Positions 50,127 through 60,027 of a DNA stretch of 64,000 bases are shown here, piece by piece. The stretch covers positions 1 to 64,000 of the forward strand of contig QBML01000001.1 of assembly GCA_003242085.1 (NCBI GenBank), given 5' to 3'. A program made the translations under genes and the position numbers. This DNA is from Pseudanabaena frigida (GTDB lineage Bacteria > Cyanobacteriota > Cyanobacteriia > Pseudanabaenales > Pseudanabaenaceae). Position 1 is the stretch's first letter, and each line of letters begins with the position of its first letter. The notes under the pieces were generated by a model, which saw only the letters and a program-made list of their open reading frames with translations, did not search any database and was not told where the DNA came from.

Positions 50127-51590
50127 TTACCAATCCCAATCAGAATCTTGATTATTTCTACCTCGATTACCATAGCCAGTATCGCGTTGTTCGCGAGAGC
50201 CATACTCGCGGCTTGAATAATCGCGCGAACCATAATCTCGATTGTCGCGTTCTTTCGGCACATAATCGCGATTGACATCCCGTGAATAGTCTTTTGGCGC
50301 TTCACGGATATAGTCGCGATTGTTATCGCGATTGTTATCGCGATTTATATATGCAGAAGGAGCGGCAGGTTTAGGCTCAGGTGCGCCGCCGAAGGCAATT
50401 AGGAGGGGGAAACGCAATAAATCTACAGAGATTAGCTCTTCCGATTCATCGATGACAACTAATGGCATTAACCCCTCTTTTACAAGGCGATCGCCTTTTG
50501 TTGCTAGAGGCTCTGGATCTTCAAATAAGGCAATTCCCTTGTCAGAACCAAAATGTTCTCTAGTCAAGCCTAAACAATCTTGAAATCCACGTCGCCACTC
50601 ACCAAGGCGTTCGGGGGAAGTTGCTAATACCAAAACCCGCAATTTTTCACCGTAAACAGCTTTGAGGACAGAAATTGCCGCCGACGTAACCAAAATATTT
50701 TGTAAACGGGTTCCCATTGTGCGAATTGCGCCACGTCCTGACTGCTCGAAGAACCACTTGGAAACGCGATCGGCATGAACCTGCTCAAATGTACGTCTTA
50801 GTTTCCATGCTGGCCCGTAATAGTCTGGCAAAGTGCGATAACGATCTAGAAGTTGATCGACTCGTTGTTTATATTCTGTAAAAGTTTGCGCGGATAGTAG
50901 TAACGGCTCAGCTTCTTTTGTCGGTTTCTTTTCAGTAGCTACGGCTGCTTCGACTTCAGGCATTACTGGTGGCGCTACAAGGTTGAGCTTTTCAGCACTA
51001 GCGACCAAATCTTGCAAGCTACCAACAAGATAGTCTTTAAATCCCTGCACTCTCACAGCAATATCTTGAGACGCTCCCGCGTAGGTACTGGTCATTTCTT
51101 TGTCAAGGCGTTCTTTCCGCTTTTCTAAGACCGCGATCGCTGCTTGAAGTTCTTGCTTTTGATATTCTAATCTTGCAACATCAGCTTGAGCTAGACGTAT
51201 AATTCCCGCCTGTAAATCGTCTATTTGTTCTTGTAAAACTTTAGACTTTATATTCTTAAGGCGATCTACTTCTGCCTTAAGCTCGGATTCTTCCTGTTTT
51301 AATTGGTCAATAATTGCCATTTTTTCCGATGTTTCAGATATTTCTTGGGTGTCTGATTTATCTTCTGGTTTGGATTCTGACTTAATTTTTGAAATAACAG
51401 CATCCTCAACGCGATCTTCAACGATCGCGATCGCCTCATCCATAATTTTATCGGTATCAATAGGCGATTGTTCGGAAATATTATCAGTGATAGATTCATC
51501 TAAAGCTAATGATGGGGCGCTCTCTTCGAGAATATCTCCTTGGTCAGATGGATTTAAATTGGCTTCTACAGGCAGTTGATCGGACTCCAT
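50127..51590 (-). CDS. DUF3086 protein with coiled coil and RDY-rich tail
   Basis: A 487-residue cyanobacterial protein. Residues 1-85 are acidic and disordered, 90-185 form a coiled coil (DQLKQEESELKAEVDRLKNI), and the DUF3086 core spans about 235-410 (YRTLPDYYGPAWKLRRTFEQ, LRVLVLATSPERLGEWRRGF, PLVVIDESEELI). The last 75 residues repeat NRDY, SRDY and SREYGSRE units, a basic low-complexity tail resembling RNA-associated sequences. No function is known. Confidence 0.8.
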   Translation of the reverse strand: MESDQLPVEANLNPSDQGDILEESAPSLALDESITDNISEQSPIDTDKIMDEAIAIVEDRVEDAVISKIKSESKPEDKSDTQEISETSEKMAIIDQLKQEESELKAEVDRLKNIKSKVLQEQIDDLQAGIIRLAQADVARLEYQKQELQAAIAVLEKRKERLDKEMTSTYAGASQDIAVRVQGFKDYLVGSLQDLVASAEKLNLVAPPVMPEVEAAVATEKKPTKEAEPLLLSAQTFTEYKQRVDQLLDRYRTLPDYYGPAWKLRRTFEQVHADRVSKWFFEQSGRGAIRTMGTRLQNILVTSAAISVLKAVYGEKLRVLVLATSPERLGEWRRGFQDCLGLTREHFGSDKGIALFEDPEPLATKGDRLVKEGLMPLVVIDESEELISVDLLRFPLLIAFGGAPEPKPAAPSAYINRDNNRDNNRDYIREAPKDYSRDVNRDYVPKERDNRDYGSRDYSSREYGSREQRDTGYGNRGRNNQDSDWDW

Positions 51591-51834
51591 AAAGTTCTCA
51601 TTGCATCGGGCTCATCTATTTTATACTAATTTCTTATCATCAAGGTTTTGATATTTTAAAGGTCTCCATATTAAGGTAGGCATTGATTTATGAAGCAAAT
51701 CTAAATAGGTAGTAAAATAATATTTAATTTGCGAAAAATTCTTAATCTCGTAATACAAAAGCTATACATTTAGTCTTGAAAATTTAAGAAATCCTATATA
51801 ATTTTCATTTACTACTTTAAATAATTTGTTACTG

Positions 51835-53112
51835 ATGAATAAAAATAAGGCTACTATTCTTGTTGTTGATGATACTAGATATAATCTCCAAATCCTTTCA
51901 GATATGCTAGCTAATCAAAACTATCATGTGTTAGAAGCAACTAGTGGAAGCATCGCTATTAATCTTGCTCAAGAATACATACCGAAATTAATTTTGCTGG
52001 ATATTAAAATGCCAGATATGAATGGTTATGAAGTTTGTACTAATTTAAAAAGCAATCCAATAACTCAACAAATTCCGATTATTTTTATTAGTGCTATTGA
52101 AGATGTAGAAGAAAAGATTGAAGCTTTTGCAGTTGGGGGCGTTGACTTTATTAACAAGCCATTTCACTTAATAGAAGTACTCGCGAGAGTAGAAACTCAT
52201 CTACGAATAAGTTCTTTACAAGCACAGCTTTTAGAACAGACTAAACTTTTGGAAATGCAAAATCATAGCTTGCAAAAAGAACTATCGAATTTGACAGGAT
52301 TTGATTGGGCTTTATATGCAGAATTACAAAAAGCTAATGATTGCGGAGAGTTTATACTTTTCTATCAACCAATTGTTAATTTAAAAACTGATTTAATTAC
52401 TGGTTTTGAAGCGTTAATTCGATGGCATCATCCAGAAAGAGGAATTGTCTATCCCGATCTATTTGTGCCACTAGTTGAAACAACAGACTTGATTTATCCA
52501 ATAGGCAGATGGGTGCTTAAGAGTGCTTGCGAACAATTGAGAATTTGGCAACAGCATTTCCCTAATTATATTGATTTGACGATGAGCATAAATGTGTCAA
52601 CAAAACAGCTTACAGAATTTAATATAGTGGAATTTATTAGTGAGATTTTATTTGATTATAAAATCAAGCCTCATTGCTTAAAGCTAGAAATAACTGAAGG
52701 CACAGTGATGGGCGATCGCGAACATACTTTACAAATTTTGTATCAACTTAAAGAGCTAGGAATTCAGTTTTGTATTGATGATTTTGGTACTGGTTATTCA
52801 TCGCTAAGACGACTCACAGATTTCCCAATTGATATTCTTAAAATAGATCGCTCTTTTATCAATAATGATGAGTGGGTAATTGTTAAAGCTATTGGTTCAT
52901 TGGCTTTTGTACTGGGTAAAAGTATTGTGGTTGAAGGGATTGAGACTATTGCTCAACTAAACATGCTTAAAAGTTTATTTAGTTCTTCTTTAAGAGATTG
53001 CTACGGTCAAGGATATTTGTTTGCTAAGCCGCTTAACTCTGAACTAGCCTTTGAACTTTTGGCAGGTAATCAATCATTTACACTTGACATAGCAACTGGC
53101 AATGAGTTGTGA
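51835..53112 (+). CDS. Response regulator with EAL (c-di-GMP phosphodiesterase) domain
   Basis: A 425-residue protein from ATG 51835; a TTG three codons earlier is less likely. The receiver domain (ILVVDDTRYNLQIL, Asp acceptor in LILLDIKMPDM, K in INKPFH) spans 1-125, followed by a short coiled linker. The EAL domain has the intact signature EALIRWHHPERG, NVSTKQL, KLEITEG, DDFGTGYSSL and KIDRSF, and ends GQGYLFAKP, so it should hydrolyse c-di-GMP. The upstream region is very AT-rich. No kinase is adjacent. Confidence 0.92.
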   Translation: MNKNKATILVVDDTRYNLQILSDMLANQNYHVLEATSGSIAINLAQEYIPKLILLDIKMPDMNGYEVCTNLKSNPITQQIPIIFISAIEDVEEKIEAFAVGGVDFINKPFHLIEVLARVETHLRISSLQAQLLEQTKLLEMQNHSLQKELSNLTGFDWALYAELQKANDCGEFILFYQPIVNLKTDLITGFEALIRWHHPERGIVYPDLFVPLVETTDLIYPIGRWVLKSACEQLRIWQQHFPNYIDLTMSINVSTKQLTEFNIVEFISEILFDYKIKPHCLKLEITEGTVMGDREHTLQILYQLKELGIQFCIDDFGTGYSSLRRLTDFPIDILKIDRSFINNDEWVIVKAIGSLAFVLGKSIVVEGIETIAQLNMLKSLFSSSLRDCYGQGYLFAKPLNSELAFELLAGNQSFTLDIATGNEL

Positions 53113-53124
53113 ATGTATTTTGCT

Positions 53125-53270
53125 TCGCTCAGCCACCGAATCTATAGCAATGAAATAGATAGCTAGGACAAATCAAAACCCAAAATGCAAATAGCGGCAC
53201 TTCGCGCCGCCATTCGCATTGGATTTTGTGTCCTAAGTCCCCCTTTCATTGCTATAAGGTGGCTGAGCGA
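53125..53270. repeat. Nested inverted-repeat element, TATAGCAATGAAA ends
   Basis: Outer arms TCGCTCAGCCACC (53125-53137) pair with 53258-53270. Inner arms TATAGCAATGAAA (53143-53155) pair with 53244-53256. Between them is an imperfect GC-core hairpin with CAAATCAAAACCC on the left and TGTCCTAAG on the right, as around 45824. This looks like the most complete copy of that family. Confidence 0.75.
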
Positions 53271-53382
53271 TGGCGACACCACAAGTTTACACATATTTTT
53301 TGGACTTTTAAAAGCCAGAAAGGAAAGACTGAACAAAGACTCCCTTTGATTTCTTTTTGTGTCCTAACAAAACTGGCAGTAT

Positions 53383-54636
53383 CTACAAATCTTCAAGATT
53401 GAAGTTCTCAAGCGCGATCGCTAGATGCGTCCAATGTGTACCTCCTTGCAGAAATACAGTATAAGGTTCGCGTAATGGACCATCAGCAGAGAGTTCTAGC
53501 GTACTGCCATCAATAAAGGTTCCACCTGCCATAACTAACTGGCTGACATATCCAGGCATTTCGCCAGGGACGGGATCGACATAGGAATCAATAGGTGAGA
53601 ATCGTTGAAGATTACGACAAAACTCAATTAATTTCTTAGGATCTCCAAGCTGAATTGCTTGAATAATATCGCGTCTTGGTTCCAAGGGAAGTGGTTTTAC
53701 TTTATAACCTAGCTTATCGAACACATAGGCAGCGAGATGGCTGCTTTTCATCGCTTCACCTACCATCTGCGGTGCAAGGAATAAACCTTGAAATAGAAGT
53801 CGATTGAGATCGAAGGTTGCGCCACCTTCACGCCCAATCCCAGGAGCAGTAAGTCTCTGGGCAGCAAGTTCTACATATTCAGCTTTACCTGCTACATATC
53901 CCCCAGCAGTGGCGATTGTGCCACCAGGATTCTTGATTAGTGAGCCTGCAATGATATCGGCTCCAACCGCTGTTGGTTCGCGATCGCTAATAAATTCTCC
54001 ATAACAGTTATCGACAAAACAGACCGTGCTGGGATTTTGCTGTTTTACCAATTTGATGATTTTTTCAATATCTGCGATTGATAAACTTTGCCGCCATGCA
54101 TAGCCGCACGATCGCTGAATCAAGACCATGCGAGTTTGAGGCTTAACTGCCTTCGCCAAAGCTTCCCAATCGACAGAACCTTCTTTAGTCAGTTCTACTT
54201 GGCGGTAGGTAATACCAAAATCTTTGAGCGAACCTGCATAATTAGTTCCCTTACTGTCAGAGGTTAAGGGATAACCAATCACTTCTTCGAGAGTGTCGTA
54301 AGGTGCTCCGACAACTGATAAAAGTTCGTCAAGGGGGCGCAAAATACCAAATAGGCAACAGGCGATCGCATGGGTTCCTGAGACAAATTGCACGCGCACG
54401 GCTGCAGACTCTGCGCCCATAACCTGTGCAAAGACTCGATCGAGGACATCACGCCCCATATCACCATGCCCGTAGCCAGACACACTAGCAAAATGATGCG
54501 CTCCCACACGACAATCTCGAAAAGCTTGTAAAACCCGCTCCAAATTATCTTTTACATGTAAGTCGATTTTGGTAAAAGTTGGTGCGAGTGCTGTAACTGC
54601 CTCTGAAACTAGCAGTTTCATTTTGTCAGATGTCAT
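53383..54636 (-). CDS. Methionine gamma-lyase family protein (aluminium resistance type)
   Basis: PLP-dependent fold-type I enzyme of 417 residues, of the group annotated as aluminium resistance or cystathionine beta-lyase-like proteins. The substrate pocket segment FASVSGYGHGDMGRDVLDRV, VDNCYGEFISDREPTAVGAD (cofactor Asp and Tyr) and AGSLIKNPGGTIATAGGYVAG (PLP lysine in SLIKNPGG) are present. The C-terminal third has YVSQLVMAGGTFIDGSTLEL. The natural substrate is uncertain. It is monocistronic and divergent from pdxJ. Confidence 0.88.
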   Translation of the reverse strand: MTSDKMKLLVSEAVTALAPTFTKIDLHVKDNLERVLQAFRDCRVGAHHFASVSGYGHGDMGRDVLDRVFAQVMGAESAAVRVQFVSGTHAIACCLFGILRPLDELLSVVGAPYDTLEEVIGYPLTSDSKGTNYAGSLKDFGITYRQVELTKEGSVDWEALAKAVKPQTRMVLIQRSCGYAWRQSLSIADIEKIIKLVKQQNPSTVCFVDNCYGEFISDREPTAVGADIIAGSLIKNPGGTIATAGGYVAGKAEYVELAAQRLTAPGIGREGGATFDLNRLLFQGLFLAPQMVGEAMKSSHLAAYVFDKLGYKVKPLPLEPRRDIIQAIQLGDPKKLIEFCRNLQRFSPIDSYVDPVPGEMPGYVSQLVMAGGTFIDGSTLELSADGPLREPYTVFLQGGTHWTHLAIALENFNLEDL

Positions 54637-54696
54637 TAGTCTTATTTTTTATCGGTTCACGATCCTACGTGAATTTGATTGATTTTGTCCAGCTAA

Positions 54697-54741
54697 ATAC
54701 GAAAGGTTTTTCCTGCCAAAGACGGGAAAAACCTTTCGTAT
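54697..54741. repeat. 19-bp hairpin between divergent genes
   Basis: ATACGAAAGGTTTTTCCTG pairs with 54723-54741 with one G-U. It lies in the pdxJ promoter region, so it is not a plain terminator. Confidence 0.7.
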
Positions 54742-54816
54742 GCCTTATCAACCTGCGAAACGCTATAAAGTATAGAGAGAGATAAATACTTTTTTAAAAT
54801 TCTTGAGGAGAAAGCC

Positions 54817-55533
54817 TTGCCTACACTTGGGGTAAATATCGATCACATTGCCACGATTCGCCAAGCTCGTCGAGGAGTTGAACCCGATCCCGTTGCTGCC
54901 GCAGCGATCGCTGAACTAGCAGGTGCGGATGGGATCACTGTTCATTTGCGCGAAGATCGTCGCCATATCCAAGAACGAGATGTTCGATTACTACGACAAA
55001 CTATTCGTACGCGGCTGAATCTAGAAATGGCGGCAACACCTGAGATGGTGGCGATCGCCCTTGATGTCAAGCCCGATTACATTACACTCGTACCCGAGCG
55101 TCGTGAGGAAATTACTACTGAGGGCGGCTTAAATGTCCAAGCCCAATGCGATCGCTTAGGTAAATTTGTAAATCAATTACAAGGTGCAGGCATACCAGTT
55201 AGTTTATTTGTTGATGCTGAAGCAGAACAATTGCAGGCTTCGGCAAGAACTGGCGCAAAGTTTGTGGAATTACATACGGGAACTTATGCCAATGCCAAAG
55301 ATGAAACGGAGCATAAGCGAGAATTAGAAGTACTAACTAAAGGTGGAGAGTTAGCAATTAGACTAGGGCTAAGGTTAAATTCAGGACATGGTTTAACCTA
55401 TTGGAATACTAAACCTGTAGCCCAAATTTCAGGAATGGAGGAGTTAAACATCGGGCATAGTATCATCAGCCGTGCTGTGCTTGTCGGTTTAGACCGAGCT
55501 ATTCGTGAAATGAAAGTACTAATTAACCCATAA
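54817..55533 (+). CDS. pdxJ: Pyridoxine 5'-phosphate synthase
   Basis: TIM-barrel enzyme joining 3-amino-2-oxopropyl phosphate and deoxyxylulose 5-phosphate to give pyridoxine 5'-phosphate. The 238-residue sequence has [66 protein letters not shown] and the phosphate-binding LNSGHGL and [11 protein letters not shown]. The start is TTG 54817, with GAGGAG about 8 nt upstream. The stop lies inside a hairpin. Deoxyxylulose phosphate comes from Dxs at 25.4 kb. Confidence 0.96.
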   Translation: MPTLGVNIDHIATIRQARRGVEPDPVAAAAIAELAGADGITVHLREDRRHIQERDVRLLRQTIRTRLNLEMAATPEMVAIALDVKPDYITLVPERREEITTEGGLNVQAQCDRLGKFVNQLQGAGIPVSLFVDAEAEQLQASARTGAKFVELHTGTYANAKDETEHKRELEVLTKGGELAIRLGLRLNSGHGLTYWNTKPVAQISGMEELNIGHSIISRAVLVGLDRAIREMKVLINP

Positions 55534-55569
55534 AGAAGAGGCGGCATAAAATGCCACCTCTTCTTTATG
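55529..55569. terminator. 19-bp hairpin overlapping the pdxJ stop
   Basis: Arms 55529-55547 and 55551-55569 (loop AAA, one mismatch) begin 2 bp before the stop codon TAA at 55531-55533. It separates pdxJ from the convergent RND gene. Confidence 0.75.
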
Positions 55570-55591
55570 ATGAAATGAATCTCAAAAAATT

Positions 55592-58500
55592 TTAAGACCG
55601 TGGTTTGCTCTCTTCCTGTGAATCCTCTGACGTATGACTTTCAGGACGATTGCCGTTTAAGATTTCTCCTTTTTCTCCATAAGCAGTAGTTACGATCGCT
55701 ACTTCTAGCTCTTGATTGTCTTTATGCTTGGGTTTATATAAGCCTATCTTCATTCGCTCTTCAATATTCTTGACAACTATATAAAGAATGGGAACGATGA
55801 ATAAGCTCAAGAGTGTTGCCACGCACATACCGCCCATAACAGCCGTACCGATTGATTGACGCGCGGCGGCTCCTGCACCTGTGGCAATCACAAGCGGAAA
55901 AATACCGATAATAGTCGCAAAGGCAGTCATCAGGATTGGACGTAAACGTTGTTGGGCGGCCTCGATCGCAGCTTGGGGAATACTCAAACCCCTCTCTCGC
56001 AACTGATTCGCAAACTCCACAATCAAAATCGCGTTTTTGCTTGCCATACCAATCAGCATTACTAAGCCAATTTGGGTATAAACATCATTGGAAAAAATGG
56101 GGCTACTGAGACCACGCAATAGAACTGCCAACAAAGCACCCAGCACCGCAAGCGGTACTGTGAGCATGATAATCACAGGATCGAGGTAATTTTCGTATTG
56201 AGCAGCAAGTACTAAAAATACAAATACAATTCCCAATCCAAAGATGAAGAAAGCACTGTTACCAGAGCCGATTTCTTCAAGAGATAAGCCCGACCACTCA
56301 TAGCCAAAGCTCTTAGGCAGAACTTCTTTGGAAATCTTGCTCATGATGTCGATCGCCTGTCCAGAACTAACCCCAGGAGCAGTATTGCCAGTAATCTGCA
56401 CGGAACGGAACAGATTGTAGTGATTGATGATCGAGGGGCCAACTGTTTGAGTAACCTTTACCAAATTGCTAAGCGGGATAACTACGCCTGTGCTCGATCG
56501 CACGTAGAGTTTATTAATGTCATCAGGATTAGAACGGAACTTGGCATCAGCTTGGACATAAACGCGATAAGTCCGACCAAAACTGTTGAAGTCATTTACA
56601 TATTGCGAACCGAGTAAAGTCTGCAAAGTACTGTAAATATCTTGCAAAGAAACCTTCAAGGCATTGGCTCTGACCCGATCAACCTCTACGGTCAACTGAG
56701 GAGTATTGCCGCTAAAGTTCGGACGCAAACCTGACAACATGGGACGACTTGGATCGGGATAAGTACTTGCTCTACCCAATAAAGCACCCATTGTCTGCTC
56801 GATCACTGGGAATCCTTGATTAGCCTTATCCTGCAATTGAAACTCAAATCCACCGTAGTTACTTAAGCCCTGAATCGCTGGCGGTGGAAAGGGAACTACA
56901 AAAGCTTCTTTAATTGAAATCAATGAGGGCAATAGACCAAATGGCTTTGGGGCAAATCCGCCGATAATGTTATCAGCCGATCTCGCTCGCTCTTTCCAAG
57001 GCTTGAGGGTGGAAAATATAATGCCATTATTGGGCGTGTTACCGCTAAAACTAAACCCTGCGATCGCAAAGATATTGGCAATTTCAGGATAGACAGGTTC
57101 GCCTTTATCATCTTTACTTCGCATAATCCCTTCAATCTTTTCAAGGACTTTTTCGGTGTAATTAAGAGAGACGCCTTCTGGAGCCTGAACAATCGTAATA
57201 AAATATCCCTGATCCTCTTGAGGCAGGAAGCCTTTGGGAACAATCGTGTATACCCAATAGGTTAAGAAAAGTGAGATGGCAAAGAGAATCATCACAATTC
57301 CTTTGATTTTCGTTGACTTAGTAACTACCCACTGATAGCGCTGTCTCGTACCATCAATCACCCAATTTACGCGATCGAAAAACCAATTGCCATGGGAATG
57401 CTCTTGCTTGAGCAATAGAGCCGCTAAGGTAGGCGAAAGCGTCAAAGCATTAAAAGTGGAAACTGCAATCGAAAAAGCGATTGTCAGCGCAAATTGTTTG
57501 TAAAGTTGTCCAGTTGTGCCTGGAAAAAAAGCAACAGGGACAAACACAGCAATAAGAACTAACGAACTGGCAATTACCGCACCTTGCAATTCATTCATTG
57601 CGTCGATCGCAGCCTGTATTGGCGATTCGCCTTTTTCTTGAATGCGCCGAGTCACATCCTCAACCACAATAATCGCATCGTCAACTACTAGCCCTGTAGC
57701 GAGAGTTAACCCAAATAAAGTCAGGGTATTAATATTAAAATCTAGCAGTTTAATGAAAATGAACGTGCCGATTAGGGAAACAGGAATAGCGATCGCAGGG
57801 ATGAGCGTAGATCGCCAGTTTTGCAGGAATAAAAAGATAATTACAATTACTAGGGCGATCGCAATTAAGAGTGAAATAAGTACTTCTTCCGAACCAGCTT
57901 CAATAAAAGTAGTTGTATCGAAAGCAACCTCATAATTTAACCCTGGTGGAAAACTAGGCTTCAATTCCTCCAGAGCTTTCTTGACTGCATGGGCAACATC
58001 CAAGGCATTAGCATCAGGCAACTGTGACACACCTAAACCAATACCTCTAGTTCCGTTAAAACGAAGTGATGAACCATAGTTTTCTGCACCTAACTCCACC
58101 CTGCCGACATCACTCAGCTTGATCGGTGAACCATCACTAGCCGTTTTTAGAACAATTTCTGAAAATTCTTCAGTACTTTTGAGTCTTCCTGTTGCTGAAA
58201 TCGATAGTTGATATTGCTGATCTGGCAAATTGGGCTGTTGTCCGATTTGCCCAACGCCTACCTGCAAGTTTTGCTGCTGAATTGCCGCTACAACGTCCTG
58301 AGCAGTCAAGCCTCTTGCCGATAGACGATTGGGGTCAAGCCAAACTCGCATGGCATATTTGCGCTCGCCAAAGATAATGACATTACCAACGCCTTTGACT
58401 TTCTTAATTGCGTCAACAATATAAAGATCCGCATAGTTACTTAAATACAGATCGTCATATTCTCCCTTCTCAGAATAAACTCCGATCGCAAATAGAAAAC

Positions 58501-58915
58501 CTGAGGATTCTTTACTAACACGTACTCCAGTTTGTTGAACTGGTCCAGGTAATTGGGACTCCACCGAAGAGACGCGATTTTGGACATCAACGGCAGCGAT
58601 ATCTTTGTTTTTGCCAAGGTCAAAGACTAGATTAAGGGAACTAGTTCCATTATTAGCACTAGTCGAAGTGATATAGCGAACTCCTTCAATTCCATTTAAT
58701 TCTCTTTCGAGAATATTTGTAACTGTAGACTCTACAACTTCTGCATTTGCACCAACATAGTTAGCCGTAACAGTGACTTTGGGCGGTGTAATTTCAGGAT
58801 ATTGAGCAACAGGCAAAATAAAGATACAAGCTGTTCCCAATAATGTGATCACAACAGAACAGACTGTTGCAAACACGGGTCGTCTGATAAAAAAGTCAGA
58901 GATTGATAGCAGCAT
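55592..58915 (-). CDS. RND efflux transporter, HAE1/AcrB family
   Basis: Proton-driven inner-membrane pump of 1107 residues for hydrophobic compounds. It begins MLLSISDFFIRRPVFATVCS, has 12 helices with two large periplasmic loops, and carries the TM4 motif GLVVDDAIIVVEDV with the proton-relay aspartates. NFSGNTPQLTVEVDR and QYENYLDPVIIMLTVPLAVLG are typical. The open frame continues to 59179 but that part overlaps dgkA and lacks RND similarity, so ATG 58915 is chosen. No membrane-fusion protein or outer-membrane gene is adjacent. Confidence 0.93.
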   Translation of the reverse strand: MLLSISDFFIRRPVFATVCSVVITLLGTACIFILPVAQYPEITPPKVTVTANYVGANAEVVESTVTNILERELNGIEGVRYITSTSANNGTSSLNLVFDLGKNKDIAAVDVQNRVSSVESQLPGPVQQTGVRVSKESSGFLFAIGVYSEKGEYDDLYLSNYADLYIVDAIKKVKGVGNVIIFGERKYAMRVWLDPNRLSARGLTAQDVVAAIQQQNLQVGVGQIGQQPNLPDQQYQLSISATGRLKSTEEFSEIVLKTASDGSPIKLSDVGRVELGAENYGSSLRFNGTRGIGLGVSQLPDANALDVAHAVKKALEELKPSFPPGLNYEVAFDTTTFIEAGSEEVLISLLIAIALVIVIIFLFLQNWRSTLIPAIAIPVSLIGTFIFIKLLDFNINTLTLFGLTLATGLVVDDAIIVVEDVTRRIQEKGESPIQAAIDAMNELQGAVIASSLVLIAVFVPVAFFPGTTGQLYKQFALTIAFSIAVSTFNALTLSPTLAALLLKQEHSHGNWFFDRVNWVIDGTRQRYQWVVTKSTKIKGIVMILFAISLFLTYWVYTIVPKGFLPQEDQGYFITIVQAPEGVSLNYTEKVLEKIEGIMRSKDDKGEPVYPEIANIFAIAGFSFSGNTPNNGIIFSTLKPWKERARSADNIIGGFAPKPFGLLPSLISIKEAFVVPFPPPAIQGLSNYGGFEFQLQDKANQGFPVIEQTMGALLGRASTYPDPSRPMLSGLRPNFSGNTPQLTVEVDRVRANALKVSLQDIYSTLQTLLGSQYVNDFNSFGRTYRVYVQADAKFRSNPDDINKLYVRSSTGVVIPLSNLVKVTQTVGPSIINHYNLFRSVQITGNTAPGVSSGQAIDIMSKISKEVLPKSFGYEWSGLSLEEIGSGNSAFFIFGLGIVFVFLVLAAQYENYLDPVIIMLTVPLAVLGALLAVLLRGLSSPIFSNDVYTQIGLVMLIGMASKNAILIVEFANQLRERGLSIPQAAIEAAQQRLRPILMTAFATIIGIFPLVIATGAGAAARQSIGTAVMGGMCVATLLSLFIVPILYIVVKNIEERMKIGLYKPKHKDNQELEVAIVTTAYGEKGEILNGNRPESHTSEDSQEESKPRS

Positions 58916-59085
58916 GGGCAGAGATATAGGAATGAAGTGTTTGAAAAGTAAGCCTAGCCACTGACTGCTGAAATCATCTGTAAGAAGAGCGTAAATCGCT
59001 TTTTCTAATTTTTTTCTAATTTTTAGGGATAATGCCGTCAAACAAGAACATCTGCTGAAGAGCTGTGTCACAGCTGATGTAGTTT

Positions 59086-59517
59086 TTAAGAGAGTGCCAT
59101 CAAAATATTGGGCAATAATAACACACAAGCAATGATTAAAGCGGCGATCGCCGCAATTAGTACTGCCCCAGCCGCACAATCCTTAGCAATTTTGGCTAAT
59201 TGATGAAATTCTCGTCCCACAGTCAAATCAACGACTGCCTCCAATGCTGTATTCAGCAACTCTAAGACTAAAACTAAGGCGATCGTCAGACTGATAATCG
59301 AGCAAGCAATGGCAGACAATTGAAAATAAATGCTTAAAGATAAAGCGATCGCGCCGATGATTAAATGAATGCGGAAATTTCTTTGTGTTCGAAAAGCATA
59401 GCCAACACCTTGCCCAGCATATTTAAAACTAAGTAGCAAATTTGTCGCAATTTGAAAAGAATCACTACGTTGACTAGCATTCTGTTCGGATTTTTCAAAC
59501 TCATCTATCTGTGTCAT
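59086..59517 (-). CDS. dgkA: Diacylglycerol kinase (prokaryotic, DgkA-type)
   Basis: Small integral membrane kinase of 143 residues that phosphorylates diacylglycerol or undecaprenol. LLLSFKYAGQGVGYAFRTQRNFRIH starts the domain, and the signature LELLNTALEAVVDL with catalytic Glu and the later DCAAGAVLIAAI metal/active-site helix are present. Three membrane helices are evident. In many bacteria dgkA follows ybeY, as here (ybeY at 60028, same strand), but a 510-bp gap separates them. Confidence 0.92.
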   Translation of the reverse strand: MTQIDEFEKSEQNASQRSDSFQIATNLLLSFKYAGQGVGYAFRTQRNFRIHLIIGAIALSLSIYFQLSAIACSIISLTIALVLVLELLNTALEAVVDLTVGREFHQLAKIAKDCAAGAVLIAAIAALIIACVLLLPNILMALS

Positions 59518-60027
59518 TTACTCGGATTTCAAGAAGGCGATTTGACTGAGAAGTACTCTTGGTAGCGATAAATCATTGTTCGTGGATTTTCTTCCAAGCA
59601 AACCTTGCTAATTAATTGCCAAGATTTTAGCGTTAGGAAATAAGTTTACCCAAATTACGCACTCAATTACTTAATGTTAGTTCGGGTTAATTAACTTTAA
59701 ATTATGTACTAAAGATGGAAAAAGTCTTGTAATGCAAAACTGTTTACATCTTTAGTGCTGTGAGTCAGTGCGCATCGTAAATTCACTCTCAGTAACAGTT
59801 TAAAAGTATATCAAGCCAAGGAAATTGCTGTAATTAAATGCCTCTGCGACTTCAACATTTCGGTAAGCTCAGCGTATCACTATGCTCAACCAACGTTAGT
59901 TGAGCGGAGTCAAATCTATATAACTTGATAGGATTTTGATATTTTTTCTCCGCAAGTACGTAACGGTATCTAAGCTGTTATTGTTGGGGTTTTATCGGGA
60001 AAGTTTCACAAATCAGTTTCTCATAAG
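59518..60027. other. Gap between ybeY and dgkA
   Basis: About 510 bp without a gene. ACTAAAGATG (59709) faces CATCTTTAGT (59757), and GCTCAAC faces GTTGAGC (59884-59905). AGTTCGGGTTAA near 59687 resembles a repeat arm at 47236. Nothing coding is recognised. Confidence 0.5.

Noticed and set aside
58916-59179. N-terminal extension of the RND transporter
   Set aside because: The extra 88 residues overlap dgkA and have no RND similarity; the family begins at the MLLSISDFFIRRP start.
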